Shown in pieces: positions 44,341-54,139 of a stretch of DNA of 64,000 nt (position 1 is its first letter; each line of letters opens with the position of its first letter). This stretch comes from Arthrobacter sp. CAN_C5 (lineage in GTDB: Bacteria > Actinomycetota > Actinomycetes > Actinomycetales > Micrococcaceae). The position numbers were made by a program, and so were the translations under genes. Where the stretch lies: NCBI RefSeq assembly GCF_017875735.1, contig NZ_JAGGMZ010000001.1:3410001-3474000 (forward strand). Reading direction: 5' to 3'. The notes under the pieces are model-generated. The model had not been told where the DNA came from and ran no database searches. It saw only the letters and a program-made list of their open reading frames with translations.

Positions 44341-45180
44341 CTAGGCCGCGATCCGCTGCGGGTGGGTGTAGCAGTTCAGGGAGGTGCCGCGGCTGAAGCC
44401 GACCAGCGTGATCCCGGTTTCCTCGGCCAGATCCGCTGCCAACGACGACGGCGCGCTGACCGCCGAGAGCACGGGGATTCCCGCGAGCTGCGCCTTCTGC
44501 ACCAGCTCAAACGACGCGCGGCCGGACACCTGCAGGATGGTGCCCTTCAGTGGCAGCATTCCCTCGCGCAGCGCCCAGCCCACTACCTTGTCGACCGCGT
44601 TGTGTCGACCCACGTCCTCGCGAAGGCATAACAATTCGCCCTCTCGGGTAAACAGCCCCGCGGCGTGCACGCCACCGGTGCTGTCGAAGAGTTTCTGGGA
44701 TTCGCGCAGGCGGTCGGGCAGGCCTGCGAGCGCTGGCAGAGCGACCTGGGCGTCGTCGTCGTGCACGTCGAAGCGTGAGGACTTCCGCACCGCATCGATG
44801 GACGCGGTCCCGCAGATTCCGCAGGAACTGGAGGTGTAGACGTGGCGTTCCATGGTGGTGTCCGGGAGGACCACGTCGGGCCGGAGCTGTGACTCGACCA
44901 CGTTGAACGTCTGCTGGCCGGCGTCATCCACACCAGCGCAGTACCGCAGGCTGATCAGCTGCCCGCTCTCCCAGACGATGCCTTCGGACACCAGGAACCC
45001 TGCCACCAGGTCGAAGTCGTCCCCGGGGGTGCGCATGGTTACAGAGAAGGACTTTGATCCCAATCTGATCTCCAGGGGTTCCTCACCGGCCAGCACATCC
45101 TCGCGCCTGCTGGTGCCGTTGTCCGCTTCGCCTACACGGAATCGGGTGATCTGGCGGCGCTGACTCACGCGCTTCTTCAA
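44341..45180 (-). CDS. fdhD: Formate dehydrogenase accessory sulfurtransferase FdhD
   Basis: 279 residues from a TTG at 45180, six bases after AGGAG. FdhD passes sulfur from a cysteine desulfurase to the molybdenum cofactor of formate dehydrogenase. The persulfide-carrying CxxC is Cys120-Gly-Ile-Cys123 in SSSCGICGTASIDA. LREDVGRHNAVDKVVGWAL and VSGRASFELVQKA are conserved blocks. It is divergent from fdhF, 58 bases apart, so the two share a promoter region. Confidence 0.93.
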   Translation of the reverse strand: MKKRVSQRRQITRFRVGEADNGTSRREDVLAGEEPLEIRLGSKSFSVTMRTPGDDFDLVAGFLVSEGIVWESGQLISLRYCAGVDDAGQQTFNVVESQLRPDVVLPDTTMERHVYTSSSCGICGTASIDAVRKSSRFDVHDDDAQVALPALAGLPDRLRESQKLFDSTGGVHAAGLFTREGELLCLREDVGRHNAVDKVVGWALREGMLPLKGTILQVSGRASFELVQKAQLAGIPVLSAVSAPSSLAADLAEETGITLVGFSRGTSLNCYTHPQRIAA

Positions 45181-45238
45181 TTTCCACTCCTGCCATTGTC
45201 CTAGGATGAGACTAGTGGACTTCTGACACGAGGATGTG

Positions 45239-47566
45239 ATGGCTATGGCGACTCGAGCGCCGAAAGACGGAATCAACGAAGCCGAAATTAAGGTCGGTAA
45301 GCCAAAGAGACAAGCGGTAGGTCTTCCTGCTGTCCTCAACTCCCTGAAAATTTCGCTGGATCAGATGGGTCCAGTGCGCAGCGCGCAGACGCTGCTGGCA
45401 GTCAACCAGGTCAAGGGCTTCGACTGCATGGGCTGTGCGTGGCCCGAGGGCGACAAACGACACACGGCTGAATTCTGCGAAAACGGCGCGAAGGCTGTCG
45501 CTGAAGAGGCGACCCGCCGGATCGTGACGCCATCGTTCTTCGAGGAGCACTCGGTCGCCGAACTCAATGAGCGCGACGAGTATTGGCTCGGCCAGCAGGG
45601 CCGCATCACCCACCCGATGCTCCTGGACGAGGGCGGCACGCATTACCGCCCGGTCACCTGGGACATGGCGTACGACATCATCGTCGAGGAACTGGCAGCG
45701 CTCGACAGCCCGGACGAGGCAGTGTTCTACACCTCGGGGCGAACCTCCAACGAGGCAGCGTTCCTGTACCAGCTGATGGTCCGCGGGATCGGCACCAACA
45801 ACCTGCCGGACTGTTCCAACATGTGCCATGAATCCTCCGGCTCGGCGCTGACCCAGACCATCGGGATCGGCAAGGGTACTGTCTCCCTGGAGGACGTCGA
45901 CAAGGCGCCGCTGATCCTCGTGGCCGGCCAGAACCCGGGCACCAACCACCCCCGCATGCTGACGTCGCTGGAAAAGGCGAAGAAGAACGGCGGCCAGATC
46001 GTCGCCATCAACCCGCTCCCCGAGGCCGGGCTGCTGCGGTTCGAGAACCCGCAGAAGATCTCCGGCATCCTCGGCACCAAGTTCGGCGGCGGCACCCAGC
46101 TCGCGGACGACTTCCTGCAGATCCGCCTCGGCGGGGACCAGGCCCTCTTCCAGGGCCTCGGCAAGTATCTGCTGGAGCAGGAAGAGAAGACCGGTCTGGT
46201 CTTCGACCACGAGTTCATCAAGGCCCACACCACCGGCCTGGAGGAGTACCTGCAGGAGCTGCGGGACGTCTCCTGGGACGAGATCGTCGAGGCCAGTGGT
46301 ATCCCGAAGTCGCAGATCACATCGGTGGGCGACCGGATGATCGCTTCCCCCGGCACCGTCGTCTGCTGGGCGATGGGCCTGACCCAGCATAAGCACTCGG
46401 TGAAGACCCTGCGCGACGTCGTCAACGTGCTGCTGCTGCAGGGCAACATTGGCAAGCCGGGCGCGGGCGTTTGCCCTGTCCGCGGGCACTCGAACGTGCA
46501 GGGTGACCGGACCATGGGGATCTTCGAGCGGATGCCTGACGGCTTCCACGACGCCCTCGATTCCCACTTCAGCTTCGCCTCCCCCCGGAAGCACGGCTTC
46601 GACACCGTCGCAGCCATCCGGGCCATGCGCGACGGCGGCGCGAAGGTCTTCATGGCGATGGGCGGCAACTTTGTGCGCGCTACCCCGGACTCCGACGTCA
46701 CCGACAAGGCGTTGCGCAGCACCCGACTCACGGTGCAGGTGTCCACCAAGATGAACCGCTCGCACCTGATCACCGGTCGCCGTGCCCTGATCCTGCCGGC
46801 CCTGGGCCGGACGGACAAGGACACCCAGGCCAGCGGCGACCAGCGGGTCACTGTCGAGGATTCCATGAGCGCCGTGCACGCCTCCCGTGGACGGCTTCGG
46901 CCCCCGGGACCGGATGTGCGATCGGAGATCGCGATCGTGTGCGAGCTCAGTGACCGGCTATTCGCCCGGCCGCAAAGCCCGTTCCGCGACAACGCCCCCC
47001 AGATCGACTGGGTAGCGGCGCAGGCCGACTACTCGGTGGTCCGCAACCACATTGAGGCTGTCATTCCGGGCTTCGAGAACTACAACACCCGGATTGACAC
47101 CGGTGGGTTTGTGCTCCCAAACGGCCCCCGCGATGGCCGGAAGTTCACCACTCCCTCCGGTAAGGCGGTCTTCACGGGAAACGCGCTCGAGTACCCGAAG
47201 ATCCCCGAGGGACGGTTGCTGCTGCAGACCCTGCGGTCGCACGACCAGTACAACACCACCATCTATGGCAAGGACGACCGCTACCGCGGTATCCATGGCG
47301 GACGACGCGTGGTGATGGTTCATGCGGATGATCTGGCGGCTGCAGGCATTGCCGACGGCGAGATCGTGAACCTGGTGTCGCAGTTCTCCGACGGGGTGGA
47401 GCGCCGGGCGGAAAACTTCCGTGCGGTCACCTATCAGACGCCCCGGGGTTGCGCCGCCGCGTACTACCCGGAGACCAATGTCCTAGTGCCACTGGATTCC
47501 ACTGCCGATGTCAGTGGAACGCCGACATCCAAATCTGTGATCATCAGACTGGAAAAAATCGCGTAA
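45239..47566 (+). CDS. fdhF: FdhF/YdeP family molybdopterin formate dehydrogenase
   Basis: 775 residues. It contains the molybdopterin oxidoreductase core and C-terminal dinucleotide-binding domain. The N-terminal cysteines Cys63, Cys66 and Cys80 (GFDCMGCAWPEG, HTAEFC) could hold an Fe-S cluster. Cys196 in NNLPDCSNMCHESSG aligns with the selenocysteine of E. coli FDH-H, so a cysteine-type enzyme is predicted. GMGLTQHKHSVKTLRDVVN and GKPGAGVCPVRGHSNVQGDR are conserved. Starts at 45236 (GTG), 45239 and 45245 are possible. No electron-transfer subunit is adjacent. Confidence 0.9.
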   Translation: MAMATRAPKDGINEAEIKVGKPKRQAVGLPAVLNSLKISLDQMGPVRSAQTLLAVNQVKGFDCMGCAWPEGDKRHTAEFCENGAKAVAEEATRRIVTPSFFEEHSVAELNERDEYWLGQQGRITHPMLLDEGGTHYRPVTWDMAYDIIVEELAALDSPDEAVFYTSGRTSNEAAFLYQLMVRGIGTNNLPDCSNMCHESSGSALTQTIGIGKGTVSLEDVDKAPLILVAGQNPGTNHPRMLTSLEKAKKNGGQIVAINPLPEAGLLRFENPQKISGILGTKFGGGTQLADDFLQIRLGGDQALFQGLGKYLLEQEEKTGLVFDHEFIKAHTTGLEEYLQELRDVSWDEIVEASGIPKSQITSVGDRMIASPGTVVCWAMGLTQHKHSVKTLRDVVNVLLLQGNIGKPGAGVCPVRGHSNVQGDRTMGIFERMPDGFHDALDSHFSFASPRKHGFDTVAAIRAMRDGGAKVFMAMGGNFVRATPDSDVTDKALRSTRLTVQVSTKMNRSHLITGRRALILPALGRTDKDTQASGDQRVTVEDSMSAVHASRGRLRPPGPDVRSEIAIVCELSDRLFARPQSPFRDNAPQIDWVAAQADYSVVRNHIEAVIPGFENYNTRIDTGGFVLPNGPRDGRKFTTPSGKAVFTGNALEYPKIPEGRLLLQTLRSHDQYNTTIYGKDDRYRGIHGGRRVVMVHADDLAAAGIADGEIVNLVSQFSDGVERRAENFRAVTYQTPRGCAAAYYPETNVLVPLDSTADVSGTPTSKSVIIRLEKIA

Positions 47567-47576
47567 CCCGTTCACC

Positions 47577-47630
47577 CCGTAAACACCAGACGCCCCCGTT
47601 CCGAGGAACGGGGGCGTCTGGTGTTTACGG
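47577..47630. terminator. Very long perfect terminator hairpin after fdhF
   Basis: A perfect 26-bp inverted repeat (47577-47602 / 47605-47630) with only GA between the arms. It lies between the convergent fdhF and moeA genes and should stop both. The foot is AAACACC/GGTGTTT, the core CGCCCCCG/CGGGGGCG. Confidence 0.85.
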
Positions 47631-47674
47631 CGTGTTTCGCTACCGAAGCAGGAGTAGGACCTGGCAGAGGTACG

Positions 47675-48985
47675 TCAGCTGATCCAGGGCAGGCGCAGCG
47701 CTTTGAGGCGGTCCCCGGCGACGCAGCCCTCGGCTGGCACCACCATCACCCCGCCGGCCGAGGCCAGCCCACGGAGCATCCCCGAGCGCTGATGCGTTGC
47801 GGCGACGGCCCGACCATCCTGCAGTTTGTAGGGCACGAGCCGGCTGCGGCCGGGGAGCTCGTCGAAGTCCTCCCCCACGGTGGTCTCCTCGGTCTCGGGG
47901 AACGGTGCGCCCCGCAGCCCGGCGAGGAGGGGACCAACCACGGTGAACATGGCCATCATGGCCGCCAGCGGGTTGCCGGGAAGACCCACCAGGAACCGAC
48001 CATCCTGCAGCCGCGCCAGCAGGGTCGGGTGACCAGGGCGCATCGCGATGCCATCAATGATGAACTCCGCCTCAAGGGTCTCCAGTGCGCGCCGGATGTG
48101 GTCGGCCGAGGAACTGCCGGTCCCACCGGTGGTGATCAGCACATCGCCGGAGGCCCGGGCGAGGGAGAGCTCGTCGAGGGCCTCAGCGCTGATGGCGGCG
48201 ACGACGTCGTCGAGATCGTCCTTGGCCCGGCCGGAGGTGTCCACGTGTCCACCCATCAGCTGCACCAGCCCAGGCAGTTGCGGGCCGAAGGTGTCGCGCA
48301 CCTGTCCCGGTTCGGGGAGGCCCGCTTCGATCACCTCATCGCCGGTGAGGAGGAGGGAGACGCGGGGGGCACGCAGCACGGGAAGGTTATCGTACCCACA
48401 GACTGCTGCCAGGGCGATCTGGGCGGGGTTGAGCGTCACATTCGCCGGAATGGTCACGCTGCCCTCGGGCGCTTCCTCACCTGCCGGGCGGATGTGCTCC
48501 TGGGGTCGGGGCTCGTCGGGCCGGGCGGAATCATTGCGGTCCAGAACGTCCCCGCGCACCATCCCGTGCTCGGTGCGAAGGATTCCGGTCGCGCCGTCGG
48601 GAACCACACCGCCCGTGAGGATGAAGGTCGCTTCTCCGGGCGCCAAGGGACCTGCCCCGGAGTCCCGGTGCGGGGCGGGGCGCTGCCACGGGTGTTCTTC
48701 CTTGGGTGCGTGACTGACCAGTTGCCAGGGTGGGGCACCGTTGACCGCCCAGCCGTCCATCGCTGAGGAGGCGTAGTGCGGGATGGCCTGCAGCGCGGTG
48801 ACCGGTTCAGCCAGTGTCTGGCCGAGCGCCTCGGACAGGGGAACCGTCTGGTGTGCCAGCGGACTGCCGGCGTGGAAAGCGGCCCGTCGTGCCTGCTCCC
48901 AGTCGAGGTTATGGCCACCCGGCGCCGCAACCAGGGGGGTCTCGGCCTGGTTCGCAGCGGTTTCCGTCGTCGGTGATTCGCTCAC
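47675..48985 (-). CDS. moeA: Molybdopterin molybdenumtransferase MoeA
   Basis: 436 residues. It inserts molybdate into adenylated molybdopterin, the last step to active Mo cofactor. HYASSAMDGWAVN and the MoCF-binding block LITTGGTGSSSADHIRRALE are characteristic, as is VGLPGNPLAAMMAMFTVV. The GTG start at 48985 overlaps the TGA of the DUF6457 gene (GTGA), so it is translated with it; the frame is open upstream only in overlap. There is an unusual acidic/Pro insert around HAPKEEHPWQRPAPHRDSG. Confidence 0.92.
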   Translation of the reverse strand: MSESPTTETAANQAETPLVAAPGGHNLDWEQARRAAFHAGSPLAHQTVPLSEALGQTLAEPVTALQAIPHYASSAMDGWAVNGAPPWQLVSHAPKEEHPWQRPAPHRDSGAGPLAPGEATFILTGGVVPDGATGILRTEHGMVRGDVLDRNDSARPDEPRPQEHIRPAGEEAPEGSVTIPANVTLNPAQIALAAVCGYDNLPVLRAPRVSLLLTGDEVIEAGLPEPGQVRDTFGPQLPGLVQLMGGHVDTSGRAKDDLDDVVAAISAEALDELSLARASGDVLITTGGTGSSSADHIRRALETLEAEFIIDGIAMRPGHPTLLARLQDGRFLVGLPGNPLAAMMAMFTVVGPLLAGLRGAPFPETEETTVGEDFDELPGRSRLVPYKLQDGRAVAATHQRSGMLRGLASAGGVMVVPAEGCVAGDRLKALRLPWIS

Positions 48986-49275
48986 GGGGCGTCCGTCGCT
49001 GCAGGGCTTGCCTCTTGGGGCGGGCATTGACGCCGGGCCGCCTCGATGGCCGACTCCATGGCCACCGCCTCGGTGGCCTGCTGGCTGGCCACCGCGAGGC
49101 CGGCCGCGTAGCCAGCGATGAAGGTGGTCAGGGGTGCTGCGGGGCGCACGATCGAATGGGCTGCATCCCCGGCGAGGGAGAGAATGGCATCGATGTCGAT
49201 GGTTGTCCCCTCCAGTTCGAAGGCCTCGATAAGTTGGGCGCTCCACTCCTGGAGGATCTGATCCTGCTTTTTCAT
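48982..49275 (-). CDS. DUF6457 small protein in the molybdenum cofactor operon
   Basis: 97 residues, mainly helical (QDQILQEWSAQLIEAFELEG, DAILSLAGDAAHSIVRPAAPLTTFIAGYAAGLA). AGGAG six bases before the ATG. It lies between mobA (15 bases upstream) and moeA (4-base overlap), so it belongs to the same operon and is probably linked to Mo cofactor handling. The helix ending RPAAPLTTFIAGYAAG is the conserved family core. No biochemical role is established. Confidence 0.8.
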   Translation of the reverse strand: MKKQDQILQEWSAQLIEAFELEGTTIDIDAILSLAGDAAHSIVRPAAPLTTFIAGYAAGLAVASQQATEAVAMESAIEAARRQCPPQEASPAATDAP

Positions 49276-49290
49276 CGCTGCTCCTGCGGT

Positions 49291-49944
49291 CTAGGTCGGT
49301 GTGGCTGAGACACCGAGGGTTTGGGCGTCGGCCCAGGTGTCGACGTCGGCGGTGCTTCCCGGCGGAACGTCGATTGCTCTCCATTGCACCCTAGCAAGGA
49401 GTGCCTTCATCGATAGATTCTGGGCGCCGCCGCTCCGGTGGACCGCCGCCACCGCGTCACGGAGGGAATCCATTCGGTACAGCGCGGCCAGCGGCTGGTC
49501 CCGCCCGCCGTCGCGGGCCATGTACGAAGAATCGGCGTCGCCGGCCGCGGCCGCCAGCAGGGCAGGAATGGCCTGGTCGACCCGGGGCATGTCGCAGGCC
49601 ATGACCAGAAGCCACGGTGCGTCGTCGTCACCCAAATGGTCGACGGCGGCAGCCAGTGCGGCGGCGGGCCCACCAAAGGGCGGCGACTCTCGGACAAACT
49701 CACGGAGCAGCTGTCCGTCGGCGGGCGTTGTGGTTGCGCCGTCCGAGCCAAGTCCACCGGCCAGCGAATGTTCCTCGGGTCCCACTACCACCACCCGGCG
49801 CGCGTCTGCTACGGCGAGACAGGTGAGGTCGAGCAAGCTCCGCCCATCGCGTTCCAGGCGGGCCTTCGGTGTGCCTCCCAGGCGGGACGAGCGCCCCCCA
49901 GACAGCACAACGGCGTTGAAGACAACGGGTGACTGAGCACTCAA
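49291..49944 (-). CDS. mobA: Molybdenum cofactor nucleotidyltransferase (MobA-like)
   Basis: 217 residues from a TTG at 49944 that overlaps the stop of the HNH gene (TTGA), with GGAG eight bases before it. NAVVLSGGRSSRLGGTPKARL is the NTP-transferase signature (LxGGxSxRxGxxK). LLVMACDMPRVDQAIPALL carries the metal-binding Asp, and DQPLAALYR is conserved. It probably makes the guanine or cytosine dinucleotide form of Mo cofactor needed by FdhF. An ATG at 49977 in the same frame is less likely. Confidence 0.87.
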   Translation of the reverse strand: MSAQSPVVFNAVVLSGGRSSRLGGTPKARLERDGRSLLDLTCLAVADARRVVVVGPEEHSLAGGLGSDGATTTPADGQLLREFVRESPPFGGPAAALAAAVDHLGDDDAPWLLVMACDMPRVDQAIPALLAAAAGDADSSYMARDGGRDQPLAALYRMDSLRDAVAAVHRSGGAQNLSMKALLARVQWRAIDVPPGSTADVDTWADAQTLGVSATPT

Positions 49945-50441
49945 GCGGCGGTCTCCGAGCGGAGGAAAGCGCTCCACTGTGGGGCAGGCTTCTCAATCTC
50001 GCGAAGCTGCCAGGGGTTCCCGCGGGGCGGCTGCGGGGTCATCCGGAGCTGCCAGCCGAGCGAGGCGAGGGTTTTGTCGCCCTTGTCGTTGTTGCACCGC
50101 AGACAGCAGGCCACCAGGTTCTCCCAGCTCGAGTCCCCGCCGCGGGACCGGGGGAAGACGTGGTCGATGGTGGCGGCGGCTTTGCCGCAATAGGCGCACA
50201 GGTGGTTGTCACGCCGCAGGACACCCCGCCGGGTAGCAACAAGGGTGTGCCGGTAGGGAATTTTCACGTACCGGTTCAGCAGGATGACCGAGGGCCGACC
50301 GAGGATTTCGTTGGGTCCGATCACCGGTTCCTCCCCCTCCGCGACGATACTTGCCTTGCCCGCGAGCACAAGGACCAGCGCCCGGCGGAAGGTCACTACC
50401 GCCAGTGGCTCATATCCAGCATTCAGAACGAGAGTGCGCAT
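49941..50441 (-). CDS. HNH endonuclease family protein
   Basis: 166 residues. The N-terminal part (TLVLNAGYEPLAVVTFRRALVLVLAGKA) and the HNH domain (DNHLCAYCGKAAATIDHVFPRSRGGDSSWENLVACCLRCNNDKGDKTL) with CxxC...CxxC zinc pairs are typical of the common actinobacterial HNH protein. The key block is DHVFPRSRGGDSSWENLV. ATG at 50441, six bases after AGAGGA, is preferred to the one at 50447. It overlaps mobA by four bases. Whether it cuts DNA in vivo is unknown. Confidence 0.88.
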   Translation of the reverse strand: MRTLVLNAGYEPLAVVTFRRALVLVLAGKASIVAEGEEPVIGPNEILGRPSVILLNRYVKIPYRHTLVATRRGVLRRDNHLCAYCGKAAATIDHVFPRSRGGDSSWENLVACCLRCNNDKGDKTLASLGWQLRMTPQPPRGNPWQLREIEKPAPQWSAFLRSETAA

Positions 50442-50613
50442 GCACATTCCTCTTTGCCGAGAATTGCCCGCGTCCCTGTGGTCCGGGGAAACAGGACTAC
50501 AACTGACTTATTTTATGTAAGGGTAGTTCGGCTGGCACCCGGTTTGCCAATTCTCACCGCTGGTGGCCGCCCGTGTCGTGCGTGTCGTACCTCTGGAGTG
50601 ACGGCCCCAGACG

Positions 50614-50654
50614 CAGAAAGGACCCGGGGATCGAAATCCTCCGGGTCCTTTCTG
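50614..50654 (-). terminator. Terminator after the NlpC/P60 gene
   Basis: CAGAAAGGACCCGG-GGAT, loop CGAA, ATCC, one bulged T, CCGGGTCCTTTCTG: an 18-bp stem with one bulge, 16 bases after the stop on the minus strand. Confidence 0.8.
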
Positions 50655-50669
50655 GTGGTTCGTGGTGGG

Positions 50670-51599
50670 TTAGCCGCCGACGCGGATGTAGACCGGGCCG
50701 GAACCGAGATCGGCGGGGGCGACTACCGTCTGGTTGCCGTTGAATCCACCGTGGACGGCCTTGCCGCCGCCGATGTAGACGGCGATGTGGGCAACGCCGG
50801 CGCCACCGTCTGCGTAGTAGATGAGGTCGCCGGGGATGGCCTCGCCGCCGCTGACCGTGCGGCCCAGGGAAAGGTATCCGGCTGGCCAGCCGTGGAAGTT
50901 GATGCCTGCGGCTGCAAGGGCGTTGCTCACAAGGCGGGTGCAGTCCTGGGTGACACCGAGCTGGCCCTGGGCTGCGGCAGCAATGGTGGCGGCCACGCCT
51001 GAGGATACGGCGGGGGTCTTCTTGGCGGCTGGAGCCTTGGGAGCCGGTGCGGCTGGGGCTGGGGCTGGGGCTGCTGGAGCGACTGCGACTGCGGCTGCCG
51101 GAGCTGCCGGAACGACTGCGGCAGGGGCTGCCGGCGCGACTGGTTCTGCTGCGACCGCTGGGGCTACAGTTACCGGCTCGGAGACAGTGGGCTCCGCGGC
51201 GACGGGCTCTGCTGCCGGTGCCTCGACGGGGGCTTCCTCGATCTCGGCAACCGTTTCGGACTGAACCTTGACTGCCGGGGCTTCGACTACCTCGGGGGCG
51301 GCCACAGCTTTAACCGGTGTGCGGTTGAAGGCGATCTTGGCGTCTGCCGGAGCTTCGACAACTGCCGGTGCCGCCTGGATTTCCAGAGTGGAGGCGATGG
51401 TGGCGCGCTCGTTAGCCTGAGGGGAGAGATCAGCGGCGTTGGCTGATACTCCGCCGGTCAGTACCAGACCGGTTGCGGCAGCGAGGACTGCGGCCTGACG
51501 ACCTACCGAACCAGCGTTGGAGGACACGGCATCTGAGATGGCGGTCAAGGGGTTGGTGCGGACGGCACGGTGGCGGCCCAGAGCAGAGTTGTATGACAC
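50670..51599 (-). CDS. Secreted NlpC/P60 peptidoglycan hydrolase
   Basis: 309 residues from a GTG at 51599 behind GGGAGAGG. Signal segment about 33-56 (AVLAAATGLVLTGGVSANA|AD). A long Ala/Pro/Val/Glu-rich linker covers about 75-200. The C-terminal NlpC/P60 cysteine peptidase has Cys220 (GVTQDCTRLVSNAL) and His271 (GVAHIAVYIGGGKAVHGG). It should cut peptide stems of peptidoglycan in wall remodelling. A c-di-AMP riboswitch lies in its leader, linking expression to wall/osmotic signalling. The frame open to 51689 crosses the riboswitch and was rejected. Confidence 0.9.
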   Translation of the reverse strand: MSYNSALGRHRAVRTNPLTAISDAVSSNAGSVGRQAAVLAAATGLVLTGGVSANAADLSPQANERATIASTLEIQAAPAVVEAPADAKIAFNRTPVKAVAAPEVVEAPAVKVQSETVAEIEEAPVEAPAAEPVAAEPTVSEPVTVAPAVAAEPVAPAAPAAVVPAAPAAAVAVAPAAPAPAPAAPAPKAPAAKKTPAVSSGVAATIAAAAQGQLGVTQDCTRLVSNALAAAGINFHGWPAGYLSLGRTVSGGEAIPGDLIYYADGGAGVAHIAVYIGGGKAVHGGFNGNQTVVAPADLGSGPVYIRVGG

Positions 51600-51614
51600 G
51601 TTCGATTGCCTCTC

Positions 51615-51755
51615 CCAATTGCCTGCGAGGTGAGCTGTCGGATTCGGATGGGAGTCACCCGGCCGCGCGGTTCCTTTTCGGAATGGCACGACTTAACCCC
51701 AGGATTTCTTGCGAAACCCACTAATGTGGTTCCCCCGCCTCTGCCATGCGAATTG
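51615..51755 (-). promoter_or_regulatory. ydaO-yuaA (c-di-AMP) riboswitch
   Basis: On the minus strand the leader shows the family core in order: GCGGGGGAACC (51728-51738), GGGGTTAAGTC, then CCGGGTGACTCCCATCC, GAATCCGACAGCTCACCTCG ending near 51624. Outer CAATT/AATTG bases can close P1. The class senses c-di-AMP and turns genes off when it is high. In actinobacteria it typically precedes cell-wall hydrolase genes, exactly as here. Confidence 0.9.
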
Positions 51756-51780
51756 TGCGAACGGATCTCGGGCAGTGGCA

Positions 51781-51810
51781 GAGCTAGGCGATCTGCTCGA
51801 GAGTGACCAA
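51781..51810 (-). promoter_or_regulatory. Predicted promoter of the riboswitch/NlpC gene
   Basis: Minus strand TTGGTC (51805-51810), 18-base spacer, TAGCTC (51781-51786). Transcription would start near 51774, just before the riboswitch. Confidence 0.45.
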
Positions 51811-51863
51811 CCTAGAAGAATTGGGCACGAGATCGACGGTACATCAGATCAGACCTAATGTCA

Positions 51864-51881
51864 CATTCCGGTCACGGAATG
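51864..51881. promoter_or_regulatory. Inverted repeat upstream of the NlpC promoter
   Basis: CATTCCG-GTCA-CGGAATG: perfect 7-bp arms with a 4-base spacer, about 55 bases upstream of the predicted -35. The remainder of 51811-52034 shows no gene and no other clear element. Confidence 0.4.
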
Positions 51882-52034
51882 GTATGGAGATGGTTACGGC
51901 CATCACATCGGTCCTTCACAGCTACTGGCTTCGAGATGATTAGGTGCACGCGAAAGATACTCGTTTGTTACCCCAAAGGTGGGCAACTTGTCCGGACCAT
52001 TCACGGTTCAGTGCCACGCGGCTGCCGCTCGGCG

Positions 52035-54121
<2,087 letters not shown>

Positions 54122-54139
54122 CCGGGAGGAACCGTCCTG

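Noticed and set aside
45212-46879. 555-residue minus-strand frame opposite fdhF
   Set aside because: Shadow of the molybdopterin enzyme gene, no recognisable domain.
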